41,342 nucleotides of DNA from an uncultured Bacillota bacterium. Lineage in GTDB: Bacteria > Bacillota_I > Bacilli_A > RF39 > UBA660. A program made the translations under genes and the position numbers. The notes under the pieces are model-generated. The model did no database searches and was not told the DNA's origin. It worked only from the letters and a program-made list of their open reading frames with translations. The stretch covers positions 1 to 41,342 of the forward strand of contig CAMOPK010000001.1 of assembly GCA_946622285.1 (NCBI GenBank), given 5' to 3'. Positions within the stretch are counted from its first letter, which is position 1. Each line of letters opens with the position of its first letter. Of this stretch, positions 9,801 through 16,460 are shown in pieces.

Positions 9801-10979
9801 CTATTTTGTTAATAAATATGTATCACGAGCAATCATTACTTCTTCATTTGTTGGAATTACATATACTGGAATTTTTGAATTCTTAGTAGTAATTAATGTT
9901 TCTTTACCACGTGAATTGTTAGCTTCTTCATCTAATTCAACTCCAAGTAGTTTTAATCCTTCAACTACTGCTTTTCTTGTTGCAATTGAGTTTTCACCAA
10001 CACCTGCTGTAAATACAATTGCATCTGCTCCTCCAAGTTCAAAATAGTATTTAACAATATAATCAATTATTCTTCTAACATACATTTTTTGAGCTAAAAT
10101 GCATCTTTCATTTCCAGCTTTAATACCATCTTCGATATCACGTGAATCACTACTAACACCACTTATACCAAGTAAACCACTCTTTTTATTTAAAACTGTA
10201 TCCATTTCTCTTGGTGATAATCCAGTTTTTTCAATCATATATGGAACGATTGTAGCATCTATATCACCACAACGGCTTCCCATGATTAAACCGGCATTTG
10301 GTGTTAATCCCATTGATGTATTAACACATTTTTCATCTTTAACAGCACTTATTGAAGCACCATTTCCAATGTGACATGTAATTAACTTTGTATTTGTTTT
10401 TCCTAAAATTTCATCAACTCTTAAAGCAACATATTTATGTGAAGTTCCATGAGCTCCATATCTTCTAATTTTATAATCTTTGCACCATTCATAAGGTAAT
10501 GCATATAAATAATTTTCTTCTGGCATTGTTTGATGGAATGCTGTATCAAATACAACTGTTTGAACGGCATTTGGTACAACTGCTTGAGCAGCGCGAATTC
10601 CAACAATTGCTGCTGGATTGTGTAAAGGTGCTAAAGCACTTAATTCATCAATTTTTGCTATAACATCTTCAGTTACTACTTCAGTTTTATCGAAATATGA
10701 TCCACCTTGTACGATACGATGTCCAATTCCTTTTATTTCTTCTAAAGATTCTACTATTTTATTAGAAATTAATTCTTCAACTAAAATTTCAAAAGCTTCT
10801 TTATGATTTGGTAAATCTACTTCCTTTTGAATTTTCTCTCCATTTAGTTTAATTGTATAAAAACTAGAATCCAATCCGATTCTTTCAAAAACACCTGATA
10901 TTAATACTTTTTCTTCTGGCATTTCAAATGCTTGGAACTTTAATGATGAACTTCCAGCATTAACACTTAATATTTTCAT
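9801..10979 (-). CDS. ackA: Acetate kinase
   Basis: Interconverts acetyl phosphate plus ADP and acetate plus ATP. The N-terminus ILSVNAGSSSLKF, HRIVQGG, GAHGTSHKYV, CHIGNGAS and FTAGVGENS are classic acetate kinase motifs. It has 392 residues from ATG 10977-10979, chosen because GGAGTG lies five bases ahead; an ATG eight codons upstream has no ribosome site. It heads the ackA-nrnA unit behind an extended -10 promoter. No classical pta is visible; the PduL-like gene at 16507-17505 could supply acetyl phosphate. Confidence 0.98.
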   Translation of the reverse strand: MKILSVNAGSSSLKFQAFEMPEEKVLISGVFERIGLDSSFYTIKLNGEKIQKEVDLPNHKEAFEILVEELISNKIVESLEEIKGIGHRIVQGGSYFDKTEVVTEDVIAKIDELSALAPLHNPAAIVGIRAAQAVVPNAVQTVVFDTAFHQTMPEENYLYALPYEWCKDYKIRRYGAHGTSHKYVALRVDEILGKTNTKLITCHIGNGASISAVKDEKCVNTSMGLTPNAGLIMGSRCGDIDATIVPYMIEKTGLSPREMDTVLNKKSGLLGISGVSSDSRDIEDGIKAGNERCILAQKMYVRRIIDYIVKYYFELGGADAIVFTAGVGENSIATRKAVVEGLKLLGVELDEEANNSRGKETLITTKNSKIPVYVIPTNEEVMIARDTYLLTK

Positions 10980-11003
10980 AGTTTCACTCCTTAATTCATA
11001 CAT

Positions 11004-11012
11004 AGTATAACA
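11004..11012 (-). promoter_or_regulatory. Extended -10 promoter of ackA-nrnA
   Basis: Minus-strand TGT-TATACT (-10 at 11004-11009), no convincing -35. Confidence 0.6.
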
Positions 11013-11020
11013 TAAAATTA

Positions 11021-11049
11021 AAAAAAATAGATTATTAAAATCTATTTTT
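11021..11049 (-). terminator. Terminator of the DUF308 gene
   Basis: Stem AAAAATAGAT/ATCTATTTTT (11023-11032 with 11040-11049) around a 7-base loop. The stop codon TAG (11042-11044) is inside the stem. Confidence 0.85.
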
Positions 11050-11644
11050 CTTTAACTTCTATAATGTTTGCTTCTTTAACATCTTCAATTTCTTTTTTGA
11101 TTTCTTTTTTAGGTGCATATTTTTTATAACATAAGTATGCCCATAAGTCGCTTATAGCATCAGCAATTAATACTGCTCCTATTATTCTTACAACTAGTTT
11201 AGAAACATTGAATGCATTTAAAATCATATAGATTCCAAATCCAATAAATAGAATAGAAATAACAAGACCTAACCACCAACGATTATAATCAGCTTTTTTA
11301 AATGCCATTGCATCTTTAAATTTACCTAATCCATCAACCAATAGTAGCATTCCTGCTGCGAATGGAATAATTGATGATAAAAGTGTTGGATTTAATAATA
11401 TATAAACACCAAATGTAATACATAAAAGTCCAGCTAATAAACTAAATTTACTTAATGTGTTAAAAGCATTTTTACCAAGAAATCTTATTATATAAATTAC
11501 TCCATATAATAATACTAAAATACCAACAATATAATTTACCGCATCAAGTACAAAACCAGGGTTTAATAACATAATTACACCCATAATCACATATAAAAGT
11601 GATACAAATAACGTGTACATTTTAATCTTTTTTAATAATTCCAT
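11042..11644 (-). CDS. DUF308 (HdeD-like) membrane protein
   Basis: Integral membrane protein of 200 residues with about six hydrophobic spans arranged as three repeated hairpins, each with a Gly/Asn-Pro pattern (VIMLLNPGFVLD, GVYILLNPTLL, GIYMILNAF), as in the DUF308/HdeD family. A Lys/Glu-rich cytosolic tail occupies the last ~28 residues. ATG 11642-11644 follows GGTGATTACT; the GTG within that ribosome site is not the start. It is monocistronic with CTGACT-17-TATAAT upstream. The function of these proteins outside the E. coli acid-stress example is unknown. Confidence 0.85.
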   Translation of the reverse strand: MELLKKIKMYTLFVSLLYVIMGVIMLLNPGFVLDAVNYIVGILVLLYGVIYIIRFLGKNAFNTLSKFSLLAGLLCITFGVYILLNPTLLSSIIPFAAGMLLLVDGLGKFKDAMAFKKADYNRWWLGLVISILFIGFGIYMILNAFNVSKLVVRIIGAVLIADAISDLWAYLCYKKYAPKKEIKKEIEDVKEANIIEVKEK

Positions 11645-11660
11645 AGTAATCACCAAAAAA

Positions 11661-11689
11661 ATTATAACACAAAAAGTAAAAAAAGTCAG
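11661..11689 (-). promoter_or_regulatory. Promoter of the DUF308 gene
   Basis: Minus-strand CTGACT (11684-11689), 17-base spacer, TATAAT (11661-11666) with a TGT extension. Confidence 0.7.
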
Positions 11690-11691
11690 TT

Positions 11692-11716
11692 AAAAAACTC
11701 TTGGATTCCAAGAGTT
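11692..11716 (-). terminator. Terminator after tRNA-Ser
   Basis: Perfect 9-bp stem AACTCTTGG/CCAAGAGTT (11696-11704 with 11708-11716), 3-base loop, T-run on the minus strand. It ends the DUF1653/tRNA-Ser transcript. Confidence 0.92.
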
Positions 11717-11725
11717 ATTTTTATT

Positions 11726-11814
11726 TGGCGAAGAGTGTGGGATTCGAACCCACGTGCCACGAATGACAACTTGATTTCGAGTCAAGCTCGTTATAACCAC
11801 TTCGATAACTCTTC
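11726..11814 (-). tRNA. tRNA-Ser (anticodon CGA)
   Basis: An 89-base cloverleaf including encoded CCA (11726-11728). Acceptor GAAGAGT/ACTCTTC, anticodon loop CTCGAAA with CGA at 11777-11779, a long variable arm typical of class II tRNAs, and GTTCGAATC in the T loop. It reads UCG. Its first base is directly next to the stop codon of the DUF1653 gene. Confidence 0.96.
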
Positions 11815-12060
11815 TTAAATTCTCACACTTTTAATTTTTTGCAATTCAAATCTATATTTTTGTTTAATATTTGGATATTTTTGATGATCAACTTCAGCCA
11901 AAAATGAATCAATAGGTCTTACCCAAACAGGAGCATTATCATATAAACCACGATAAATAACTACTTCTTTTTCATCTTCAGAGTATTTTCCAATTTCTAA
12001 CACAATATAATAATCACCTTTAAAATGTTTATAAACACCATTAATTTTCACTTTTCGCAT
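11815..12060 (-). CDS. DUF1653 protein
   Basis: Small cytosolic protein of 81 residues. The pattern GVYKHFKGDYYIVLEIGKYSE ... VIYRGLYDN--VWVRPIDSFLAEV matches DUF1653, a family of unknown role. ATG is preceded by AGGTGG at about eight bases. Its TAA (11815-11817) abuts the first base of tRNA-Ser, so the mRNA and the tRNA precursor must be one transcript cut by RNase P. The promoter region is shared, divergently, with the gene at 12152. Confidence 0.88.
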   Translation of the reverse strand: MRKVKINGVYKHFKGDYYIVLEIGKYSEDEKEVVIYRGLYDNAPVWVRPIDSFLAEVDHQKYPNIKQKYRFELQKIKSVRI

Positions 12061-12079
12061 TTTTTAACCACCTAATATC

Positions 12080-12085
12080 ATTATA
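12080..12085 (-). promoter_or_regulatory. -10 box of DUF1653/tRNA-Ser unit
   Basis: Minus-strand TATAAT with no strong -35 at 17 bases. It is the only promoter candidate upstream of this unit. Confidence 0.5.
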
Positions 12086-12097
12086 CAACATTTTATA

Positions 12098-12126
12098 TTG
12101 ATTTATGTTATTTTTTTATGTATACT
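12098..12126 (+). promoter_or_regulatory. Promoter of the 163-residue zinc-site gene
   Basis: TTGATT (12098-12103), 17-base spacer, TATACT (12121-12126), divergent from the DUF1653 promoter. Confidence 0.75.
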
Positions 12127-12151
12127 AAACCTTATTAAAGGGATGATATAT

Positions 12152-12643
12152 ATGAAAAGTAGTGAAATAAGTACAAAAAAAGATAGTATTATTGAAAGAA
12201 GAAAAGAATTAACTGCTCAATTAGATGGCGTAAAAGCTGAATTAACACAGTTACAAACTGAATGTCCACATGAATTAGTATTAGTATTTGACGATCATTG
12301 TCCTCATATGATTGGACCAACACATCGTTGCAAATGCCCTGCTTGTGGTAAAAGGGAGGATATATATCCTACTCATGAATATGAGAAAAGTTCTTTTAAA
12401 GATTCTAAAAGAATAAACTTAACTGATTACGATTTTTGTAATCTAGGATTCACTAACTGTAACGAAATTTATACACCAATTATTACTGAAATTTTTACAC
12501 ATTATGAATATTATTATGAATCTGGTACTCCTATTGAAGAAATTAATCAAACAATGAGACGAGTTGTTGATGCTATGATAAAAGTTCATGTTCCAGTTAA
12601 ACAAATTGGTAAAAATCCATTTCTATTTAAGTCAAATGACTAA
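12152..12643 (+). CDS. Unrecognised protein with putative zinc-binding cysteines
   Basis: 163 residues, no family recognised. ATG at 12152 follows AAAGGGATGAT; the upstream in-frame TTG is the promoter -35 and cannot be the start. Residues ~8-37 form a charged helix, probably a coiled coil. Then come ECPHE (C38, H40), HCPHM (C50, H52) and CKCPACGK (C60, C62, C65), which look like a zinc ribbon. The remainder has aromatic clusters (HYEYYYES) and no membrane span. It is one of a pair of unknown plus-strand genes between tRNA loci. It ends in a hairpin whose loop holds its stop codon. Confidence 0.75.
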   Translation: MKSSEISTKKDSIIERRKELTAQLDGVKAELTQLQTECPHELVLVFDDHCPHMIGPTHRCKCPACGKREDIYPTHEYEKSSFKDSKRINLTDYDFCNLGFTNCNEIYTPIITEIFTHYEYYYESGTPIEEINQTMRRVVDAMIKVHVPVKQIGKNPFLFKSND

Positions 12644-12664
12644 GGTCAATTTGACTTTTTTTTT
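12629..12664 (+). terminator. Terminator of the 163-residue gene
   Basis: Arms AAGTCAAATGAC (12629-12640) and GTCAATTTGACTT (12645-12657) pair with one bulged A, and a T-run follows to 12664. The stop codon TAA (12641-12643) is the loop. Confidence 0.9.
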
Positions 12665-12680
12665 AAAAAGTGCATAATAT
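12651..12680 (+). promoter_or_regulatory. Possible promoter nested in the preceding terminator
   Basis: TTGACT (12651-12656) in the 3' arm of the terminator, 18-base spacer, TAATAT (12675-12680). It would drive the 128-residue gene. Confidence 0.5.
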
Positions 12681-12708
12681 TGGGGTCGAAACAAAAGGGG
12701 GAAATATT

Positions 12709-13095
12709 ATGACATTTAATAGTAATGAAAGTGAAAAGGTTTCTGTCTGTGCATTAGTAGTAAAATTAATTGATAGTGCAACATCATATTCAAAGGTATA
12801 TGAATATAAAGTCCCAGGTGAAGGTGCTGAACTTGCTTATGCAGCAGGATTTATTTCAACAACTTATAAAAATCTTGGAAAAAAAGTTGCATCTCGTAAA
12901 GTAGATAATTGTAAATCAATAATGTACATATCTGGTTTTAGTACAGCAAGTAGTGTTTCATTTGATGAACAAAAGCTTTATGAGCAAATTAAAAGTGAAA
13001 TCGAAACATTTAAAGCTGAAGCTAAAAATGCTGCAATTGCTCAAGCCCAATTAAGAGCTGCACAAAGATTGGAAAGACAACCACGTACAAAATAA
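12709..13095 (+). CDS. Unrecognised 128-residue protein
   Basis: No family recognised. ATG at 12709 is preceded by AAGGGGG at a good distance; an ATG 13 codons upstream has no ribosome site. The N-terminal half looks like a compact alpha/beta domain (VSVCALVVKLID, then AGFISTTYKNLGKKV). From residue ~85 the protein is a long helix rich in Lys, Glu, Ala and Gln, ending basic (RLERQPRTK). There is no signal peptide or membrane span. It follows the zinc-site gene in the same direction and may have its own promoter. Confidence 0.7.
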   Translation: MTFNSNESEKVSVCALVVKLIDSATSYSKVYEYKVPGEGAELAYAAGFISTTYKNLGKKVASRKVDNCKSIMYISGFSTASSVSFDEQKLYEQIKSEIETFKAEAKNAAIAQAQLRAAQRLERQPRTK

Positions 13096-13122
13096 AAAAG
13101 AATGTTAATAAACATTCTTTTT
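13094..13122. terminator. Terminator between the 128-residue gene and tRNA-Leu
   Basis: Stem AAAGAATGTT/AACATTCTTT (13097-13106 with 13111-13120), 4-base loop, A-run left and T-run right. It can work for both converging units. Confidence 0.88.
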
Positions 13123-13131
13123 ATTTTTATA

Positions 13132-13217
13132 TGGTGCAAGAAAGGAGACTTGAACTCCCACGAGCATATGCCCACTACCCCCTCAAAGTAGCGCGTCTAC
13201 CATTCCGCCATCCTTGC
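13132..13217 (-). tRNA. tRNA-Leu (anticodon GAG)
   Basis: An 86-base cloverleaf with encoded CCA (13132-13134). Acceptor GCAAGGA/TTCTTGC with one G-T pair, anticodon loop TTGAGGG with GAG at 13182-13184, a long variable arm, and T loop GTTCAAGTC. It reads CUC and CUU. Confidence 0.95.
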
Positions 13218-13230
13218 GTTTCATAAATAG

Positions 13231-13259
13231 ATTATACTACAAATAGTCAAAAATTGTAA
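13231..13259 (-). promoter_or_regulatory. Promoter of tRNA-Leu
   Basis: Minus-strand TATAAT (13231-13236) with TTACAA 17 bases upstream (13254-13259). The rest of the interval to 13315 shows no gene. Confidence 0.6.
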
Positions 13260-13315
13260 TTTTTTATTAATCATACTATGATATATTCGATAAAAAGTAA
13301 AGAACAAATAAGATT

Positions 13316-13344
13316 AAAAAAGATTAACATTGTTAATCTTTTTT
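13316..13344 (-). terminator. Terminator of tRNA-Thr
   Basis: Stem AAAAAAGATTAAC/GTTAATCTTTTTT (13316-13328 with 13332-13344), loop ATT. The A/T ends make it usable from both sides. Confidence 0.9.
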
Positions 13345-13354
13345 ATTGCTTATA

Positions 13355-13430
13355 TGGTGCTGGAAATAGGACTTGAACCTACGACCTGCTCTTTACGAGG
13401 GAGCTGCTCTACCAACTGAGCTATTCCAGC
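13355..13430 (-). tRNA. tRNA-Thr (anticodon CGT)
   Basis: A 76-base cloverleaf with encoded CCA (13355-13357). Acceptor GCTGGAA/TTCCAGC, D arm GCTCAGTTGGTAGAGC, anticodon loop CTCGTAA with CGT at 13395-13397, T arm GTAGGTTCAAGTCCTAT. The closing pair of the anticodon stem is C-A rather than Watson-Crick. It reads ACG. Confidence 0.95.
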
Positions 13431-13440
13431 AATTAACTCA

Positions 13441-13469
13441 ATTATAATACTTTAGTTTTTTTTTGACAA
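13441..13469 (-). promoter_or_regulatory. Promoter of tRNA-Thr (repeat copy 1)
   Basis: Minus-strand TTGTCA (13464-13469), 17-base spacer, TATAAT (13441-13446). Confidence 0.85.
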
Positions 13470-13470
13470 T

Positions 13471-13492
13471 AAAAAAATAGCTATTTGCTATT
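13471..13492 (-). terminator. Terminator of the 138-residue gene (repeat copy 1)
   Basis: Stem AATAGC/GCTATT (13476-13481 with 13487-13492), 5-base loop, seven T on the minus strand. Confidence 0.82.
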
Positions 13493-13495
13493 CTT

Positions 13496-13912
13496 CTATC
13501 GTCTCTTTCGAGGTCTTTCAAATCTGCTAATATTTGGATTCCCTGCTATCACAGTTCTTGTCTTTAAACTGTGTGGATCTTGACCCATTTTTAATAAATG
13601 TGTCTGTTGAGTAGCAATTCTAGCTGCTTTAAGAGCTTCTAATTCTGCTTTTTTAAGATCTGCTAATTCAGTTTCAGTTAATTCTTCTTGTTCCTGTTGT
13701 TTATCTTGTTCTTCTTGCTGTCTTTTTAAAGCATAATAACCTTCCATTGATCTATTAAAACTAACAATTCTACTTATTTTTACAATTTCTTCTTCAGTAA
13801 ATCCTAAACTTAGTAATTCTTTTTTCCATTCATCAAAATCAGAGTAATCAGTTTTGACATCAGTTGCCTGATATCTTTTCCACAACTCAATTGTTTCTCT
13901 TACAATATTCAT
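13496..13912 (-). CDS. Unrecognised charged 138-residue protein between direct repeats
   Basis: No family recognised. ATG 13910-13912 follows AAGGAGG. Residues 1-60 are mixed helix with Trp and aromatic residues (WKRYQ, WKKELLSLGFTEEEIVKIS). Residues ~64-105 are a Gln/Glu/Lys/Ala-rich helix, likely a coiled coil, and the C-terminus is basic (RFERPRKRR), which could bind nucleic acid. There is no signal or membrane span. The gene lies between two copies of a 70-bp block; its stop codon lies inside the near copy, and its promoter is the far copy. This implies it was inserted between rpoE and tRNA-Thr. Its function is unknown. Confidence 0.75.
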   Translation of the reverse strand: MNIVRETIELWKRYQATDVKTDYSDFDEWKKELLSLGFTEEEIVKISRIVSFNRSMEGYYALKRQQEEQDKQQEQEELTETELADLKKAELEALKAARIATQQTHLLKMGQDPHSLKTRTVIAGNPNISRFERPRKRR

Positions 13913-13927
13913 TTGTTTCCTCCTTCA

Positions 13928-13946
13928 ATTTCTTTATTAAAGAAAT
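13928..13946 (-). other. Leader hairpin before the 138-residue gene
   Basis: Perfect 8-bp stem ATTTCTTT/AAAGAAAT (13928-13935 with 13939-13946), 3-base loop, four bases upstream of the AAGGAGG ribosome site and without a T-run. It may affect translation or mRNA stability. Confidence 0.55.
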
Positions 13947-13971
13947 CAAACTTATTCTATCAATTAACTCA

Positions 13972-14000
13972 ATTATAATACTTTAGTCTTTTTTTGACAA
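13972..14000 (-). promoter_or_regulatory. Promoter of the 138-residue gene (repeat copy 2)
   Basis: Minus-strand TTGTCA (13995-14000), 17-base spacer, TATAAT (13972-13977), the same as the tRNA-Thr promoter. Confidence 0.8.
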
Positions 14001-14001
14001 T

Positions 14002-14023
14002 AAAAAAATAGCTATTTGCTATT
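14002..14023 (-). terminator. Terminator of rpoE (repeat copy 2)
   Basis: Stem AATAGC/GCTATT (14007-14012 with 14018-14023) and T-run. The rpoE stop TAG (14019-14021) is within the stem. Confidence 0.85.
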
Positions 14024-14456
14024 CTTCTATTTCATCATCCCCAATGATAGTTAAATCATCAAGGTCATCATCATCATCTAAATCAGCGTCAACTACATCA
14101 TCAACACTTTCAAGTGATTCTCCTTCTGTTTCTTCTTCTTCAGTTTCTTCTGGTTCTTCAATAACTTCATCTTCAACTTCTTCATCGTCATCAATAACAA
14201 TTTCAACTGAATGATGTTCTCTTAAATCCCATTCATTATTATCTAAAACGATAAATCTTTTATCCATTGTAAGTGCTGTATAGAAGTCGCCTATTTTACT
14301 CGCATATTGAGTATCATTAAATCCTAATAAATCACATACTTTTCTAAATAAATCAGGAGTTTTTAAAGTAACATTATTTTCCTTTAAGTAACGGTATGCA
14401 ATCTCTACATAAGTAAGTAAACTTAGTTCTTCTTTTGTCATATCAGTTAATTTCAT
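14019..14456 (-). CDS. rpoE: DNA-directed RNA polymerase delta subunit
   Basis: Firmicutes-specific RNA polymerase subunit that speeds recycling and promoter selectivity. It has 145 residues. Residues 1-80 form the HARE-HTH domain (MTKEELSLLTYVEIAYRYL, GDFYTALTMDKRFI, NNEWDLRE). Residues ~88-145 are an almost continuous Asp/Glu tail, the hallmark of delta. It follows argS by nine bases as the last gene of the DUF1934-argS-rpoE operon, the same order as ywiB-argS-rpoE in Bacillus. Its last bases belong to the 70-bp repeat. Confidence 0.96.
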   Translation of the reverse strand: MKLTDMTKEELSLLTYVEIAYRYLKENNVTLKTPDLFRKVCDLLGFNDTQYASKIGDFYTALTMDKRFIVLDNNEWDLREHHSVEIVIDDDEEVEDEVIEEPEETEEEETEGESLESVDDVVDADLDDDDDLDDLTIIGDDEIEE

Positions 14457-14465
14457 ATATACCTC

Positions 14466-16064
14466 CTACATTTTTTCATATACTTGAACTCCAATTAATT
14501 CAAGTGCTTTCTTTATAACAATTGAAACTGCTTTTATTAAATTAATATATTCCTCTGTTTTTACCTCATCATCAGTTAACACATGTTCATGTGCATAGAA
14601 AGTATGAAACAAAGTTGCAAAATCATATACATAATTAGTTATTAAATGCGGCATATGTCTCTCGGCTGCTGAATTAACAACATCTTCAAATTCATACATT
14701 TTCTTTAAAATATCTAAAACATAACTAGAATTTAAATTTTTATATTCAAGTTCTCTTATTTCATGATTATAATCACTTAAAATTGAACAAATTCTAGCAT
14801 ATGCATATTGTATATAATATACAGGATTTTCATTATTATGTTTTGTTGCTATATCCATATCAAAGTCAAGTTGAGTATCAAGTGATCTTGATGTAAATAT
14901 ATATCTTGTTGCATCAAGTCCTACTTCTTCTACTAATTCATTTAAAGTAACAACTTTACCTGTACGTTTGCTCATTTTTATTTCTTCGCCACTTTTAAGT
15001 AAACGAACCATTTGTAATATTTCAACATCAAGTTTGTTTGGATCTTCTCCAAGCATCTCGATTGAAGCTTTAAGTCTTGGAATATATCCATGATGATCAG
15101 CACCTAAAACATCTATTAGTTCATCATATCCACGTGAATATTTGTTCAAGTGATATGCAATATCAGGAAGTAGATATGTATAATTTCCATCATTTTTAAC
15201 TAATACACGATCTTTTTCGTCACCAAATTCGCTTGTTTTTAACCAAACTGCTCCTTCAGCTTCATATGTATATCCTTTTTCTTCAAGTAATTTTAAAACT
15301 TTATCCACTTGTTTACTCTCATAAAGTGATTTTTCAGAAAACCAAATATCAAATTCAACATTGAAGTTCTTTAAATCTCTTTTAATATTATCAAGTAAAT
15401 AATTCATTCCATATTCTTTAACTACTTCTAAAGATACTTCATCTGGATATTTAGCTAATATTTCTTTAGCAAGTTCAACTATTTCAACTCCATGATATCC
15501 ATCTTCTGGAAATTCAATTTTCTCACCCTTAAGTTCTTTATAACGAGCAAGAATTGAATTTGTTAAATTGTTTATCTGATTTCCACCATCATTTATATAG
15601 TATTCTCTTGTGACATCATACCCAGCACATTTCATAATACGTGCTAAAGAATCTCCATATGCAGCTCCTCTTGCATGACCTAAATGAAGTGTTCCTGTTG
15701 GATTGGCACTTACATATTCAATTTCAACTTTTTTACCATTTCCATAGCTACTAGAGCCATATGTTGGATCTGTAATTACCCTATTTAAGTTTTCATATAA
15801 ATAATCGTTTTTCAAATAAAAATTTATAAAACCAGGACCTGCAACTTCTATTTTTTCTATTTTATCGTCTTTGATAACTTCAATTAATTTAGCTGCAAAA
15901 TCTCTTGGATTCATATTAACTAATTTAGCACTTGTTAAAGCAACATTAGTTGTATATTCACCAAAACCTTTTTTAGTTGGAACATCAATATTAATTTCTA
16001 TTTCATCATTAATATTTAATCTTAATAATGCCTCTTTAACCAGATTTTTCAAATAATTTTTCAC
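14466..16064 (-). CDS. argS: Arginyl-tRNA synthetase
   Basis: Class I synthetase that charges tRNA-Arg. It has 532 residues, a normal length. The N-terminal Add1 domain (residues 1-100, with GEYTTNVAL), the HIGH-type motif ANPTGTLHLGH, the KMSKRTGK loop and the C-terminal anticodon-binding domain (from ~410) are all visible. The start is GTG 16062-16064, overlapping the DUF1934 stop as GTGA, with GAGGTGAT just upstream, so the two are translationally coupled. No T-box leader is present; expression comes from the promoter before the DUF1934 gene. Confidence 0.98.
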   Translation of the reverse strand: MKNYLKNLVKEALLRLNINDEIEINIDVPTKKGFGEYTTNVALTSAKLVNMNPRDFAAKLIEVIKDDKIEKIEVAGPGFINFYLKNDYLYENLNRVITDPTYGSSSYGNGKKVEIEYVSANPTGTLHLGHARGAAYGDSLARIMKCAGYDVTREYYINDGGNQINNLTNSILARYKELKGEKIEFPEDGYHGVEIVELAKEILAKYPDEVSLEVVKEYGMNYLLDNIKRDLKNFNVEFDIWFSEKSLYESKQVDKVLKLLEEKGYTYEAEGAVWLKTSEFGDEKDRVLVKNDGNYTYLLPDIAYHLNKYSRGYDELIDVLGADHHGYIPRLKASIEMLGEDPNKLDVEILQMVRLLKSGEEIKMSKRTGKVVTLNELVEEVGLDATRYIFTSRSLDTQLDFDMDIATKHNNENPVYYIQYAYARICSILSDYNHEIRELEYKNLNSSYVLDILKKMYEFEDVVNSAAERHMPHLITNYVYDFATLFHTFYAHEHVLTDDEVKTEEYINLIKAVSIVIKKALELIGVQVYEKM

Positions 16065-16432
16065 TCTATCACCTCATAATTAAGTTCAAATAAAAAATCA
16101 TCCATTTTGACTCCATCACTAGAGAGTTCATAGTCAACTTTAAATAGACCGCTACCAATATACATTGTATTTGTTTTGATGTCAATAGGTAAATTATAAT
16201 TAAGTTTTTTTAAATTATAAATTCCTTCTAATTTACTATTGTTTTTAAAATTAAGAACTATTTCATATTCATTAGAATTCCTACGCATTGTTACTATTTC
16301 ATCAAAAGTAATTGTGACTTTTACTTTATCATCTAAAAAGTGAAGTTTGTTTCCTCTTTTTAAACCAATGATTTCTTTCGTTAGATCTTCTTTAGAATTT
16401 TTTAGTTTTAAATTAATTTTAATTTTAGACAT
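16061..16432 (-). CDS. DUF1934 (YwiB-like) protein
   Basis: Small beta-barrel protein of 123 residues. Alternating beta strands with FLDDKVKVTITFDEIVTMRRN, LNFKNNSKLEGIYNL and the C-terminal YELSSDGVKMDDFLFELNYEV fit the DUF1934 family; its role is unknown. ATG follows GGTGATGTT. The arrangement directly ahead of argS and rpoE matches Bacillus ywiB, which supports the assignment despite low conservation. It is first gene of the operon, with a TGT-TATAAT promoter. Confidence 0.87.
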   Translation of the reverse strand: MSKIKINLKLKNSKEDLTKEIIGLKRGNKLHFLDDKVKVTITFDEIVTMRRNSNEYEIVLNFKNNSKLEGIYNLKKLNYNLPIDIKTNTMYIGSGLFKVDYELSSDGVKMDDFLFELNYEVIE

Positions 16433-16451
16433 AACATCACCAATTGAAATG

Positions 16452-16460
16452 ATTATAACA
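16452..16460 (-). promoter_or_regulatory. Extended -10 promoter of DUF1934-argS-rpoE
   Basis: Minus-strand TGT-TATAAT (-10 at 16452-16457), no clear -35. Confidence 0.65.

Larger units (their letters stand above)
13430..13499. repeat. 70-bp direct repeat, copy 1 (tRNA-Thr side)
   Basis: Identical to 13961-14030 at 69 of 70 positions (T13457 against C13988). The block contains, on the minus strand, a terminator hairpin and a TTGTCA-17-TATAAT promoter. This copy terminates the 138-residue gene, supplies that gene's stop codon (13496-13498), and drives tRNA-Thr. Confidence 0.97.
13961..14030. repeat. 70-bp direct repeat, copy 2 (rpoE side)
   Basis: Second copy of the block at 13430-13499. It includes the last codons and stop of rpoE, its terminator, and the TTGTCA-17-TATAAT promoter that now faces the 138-residue gene. 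The 531-bp repeat-to-repeat unit could be lost by recombination. Confidence 0.97.

Noticed and set aside
10099-10374. Plus-strand open frames inside ackA, and similar frames antisense to other genes
   Set aside because: They mirror the codons of strong minus-strand genes, lack ribosome sites and encode no recognisable protein.
13430-14030. Insertion sequence between the direct repeats
   Set aside because: There is no transposase or terminal inverted repeat, and 70 bp is far longer than a normal target-site duplication.
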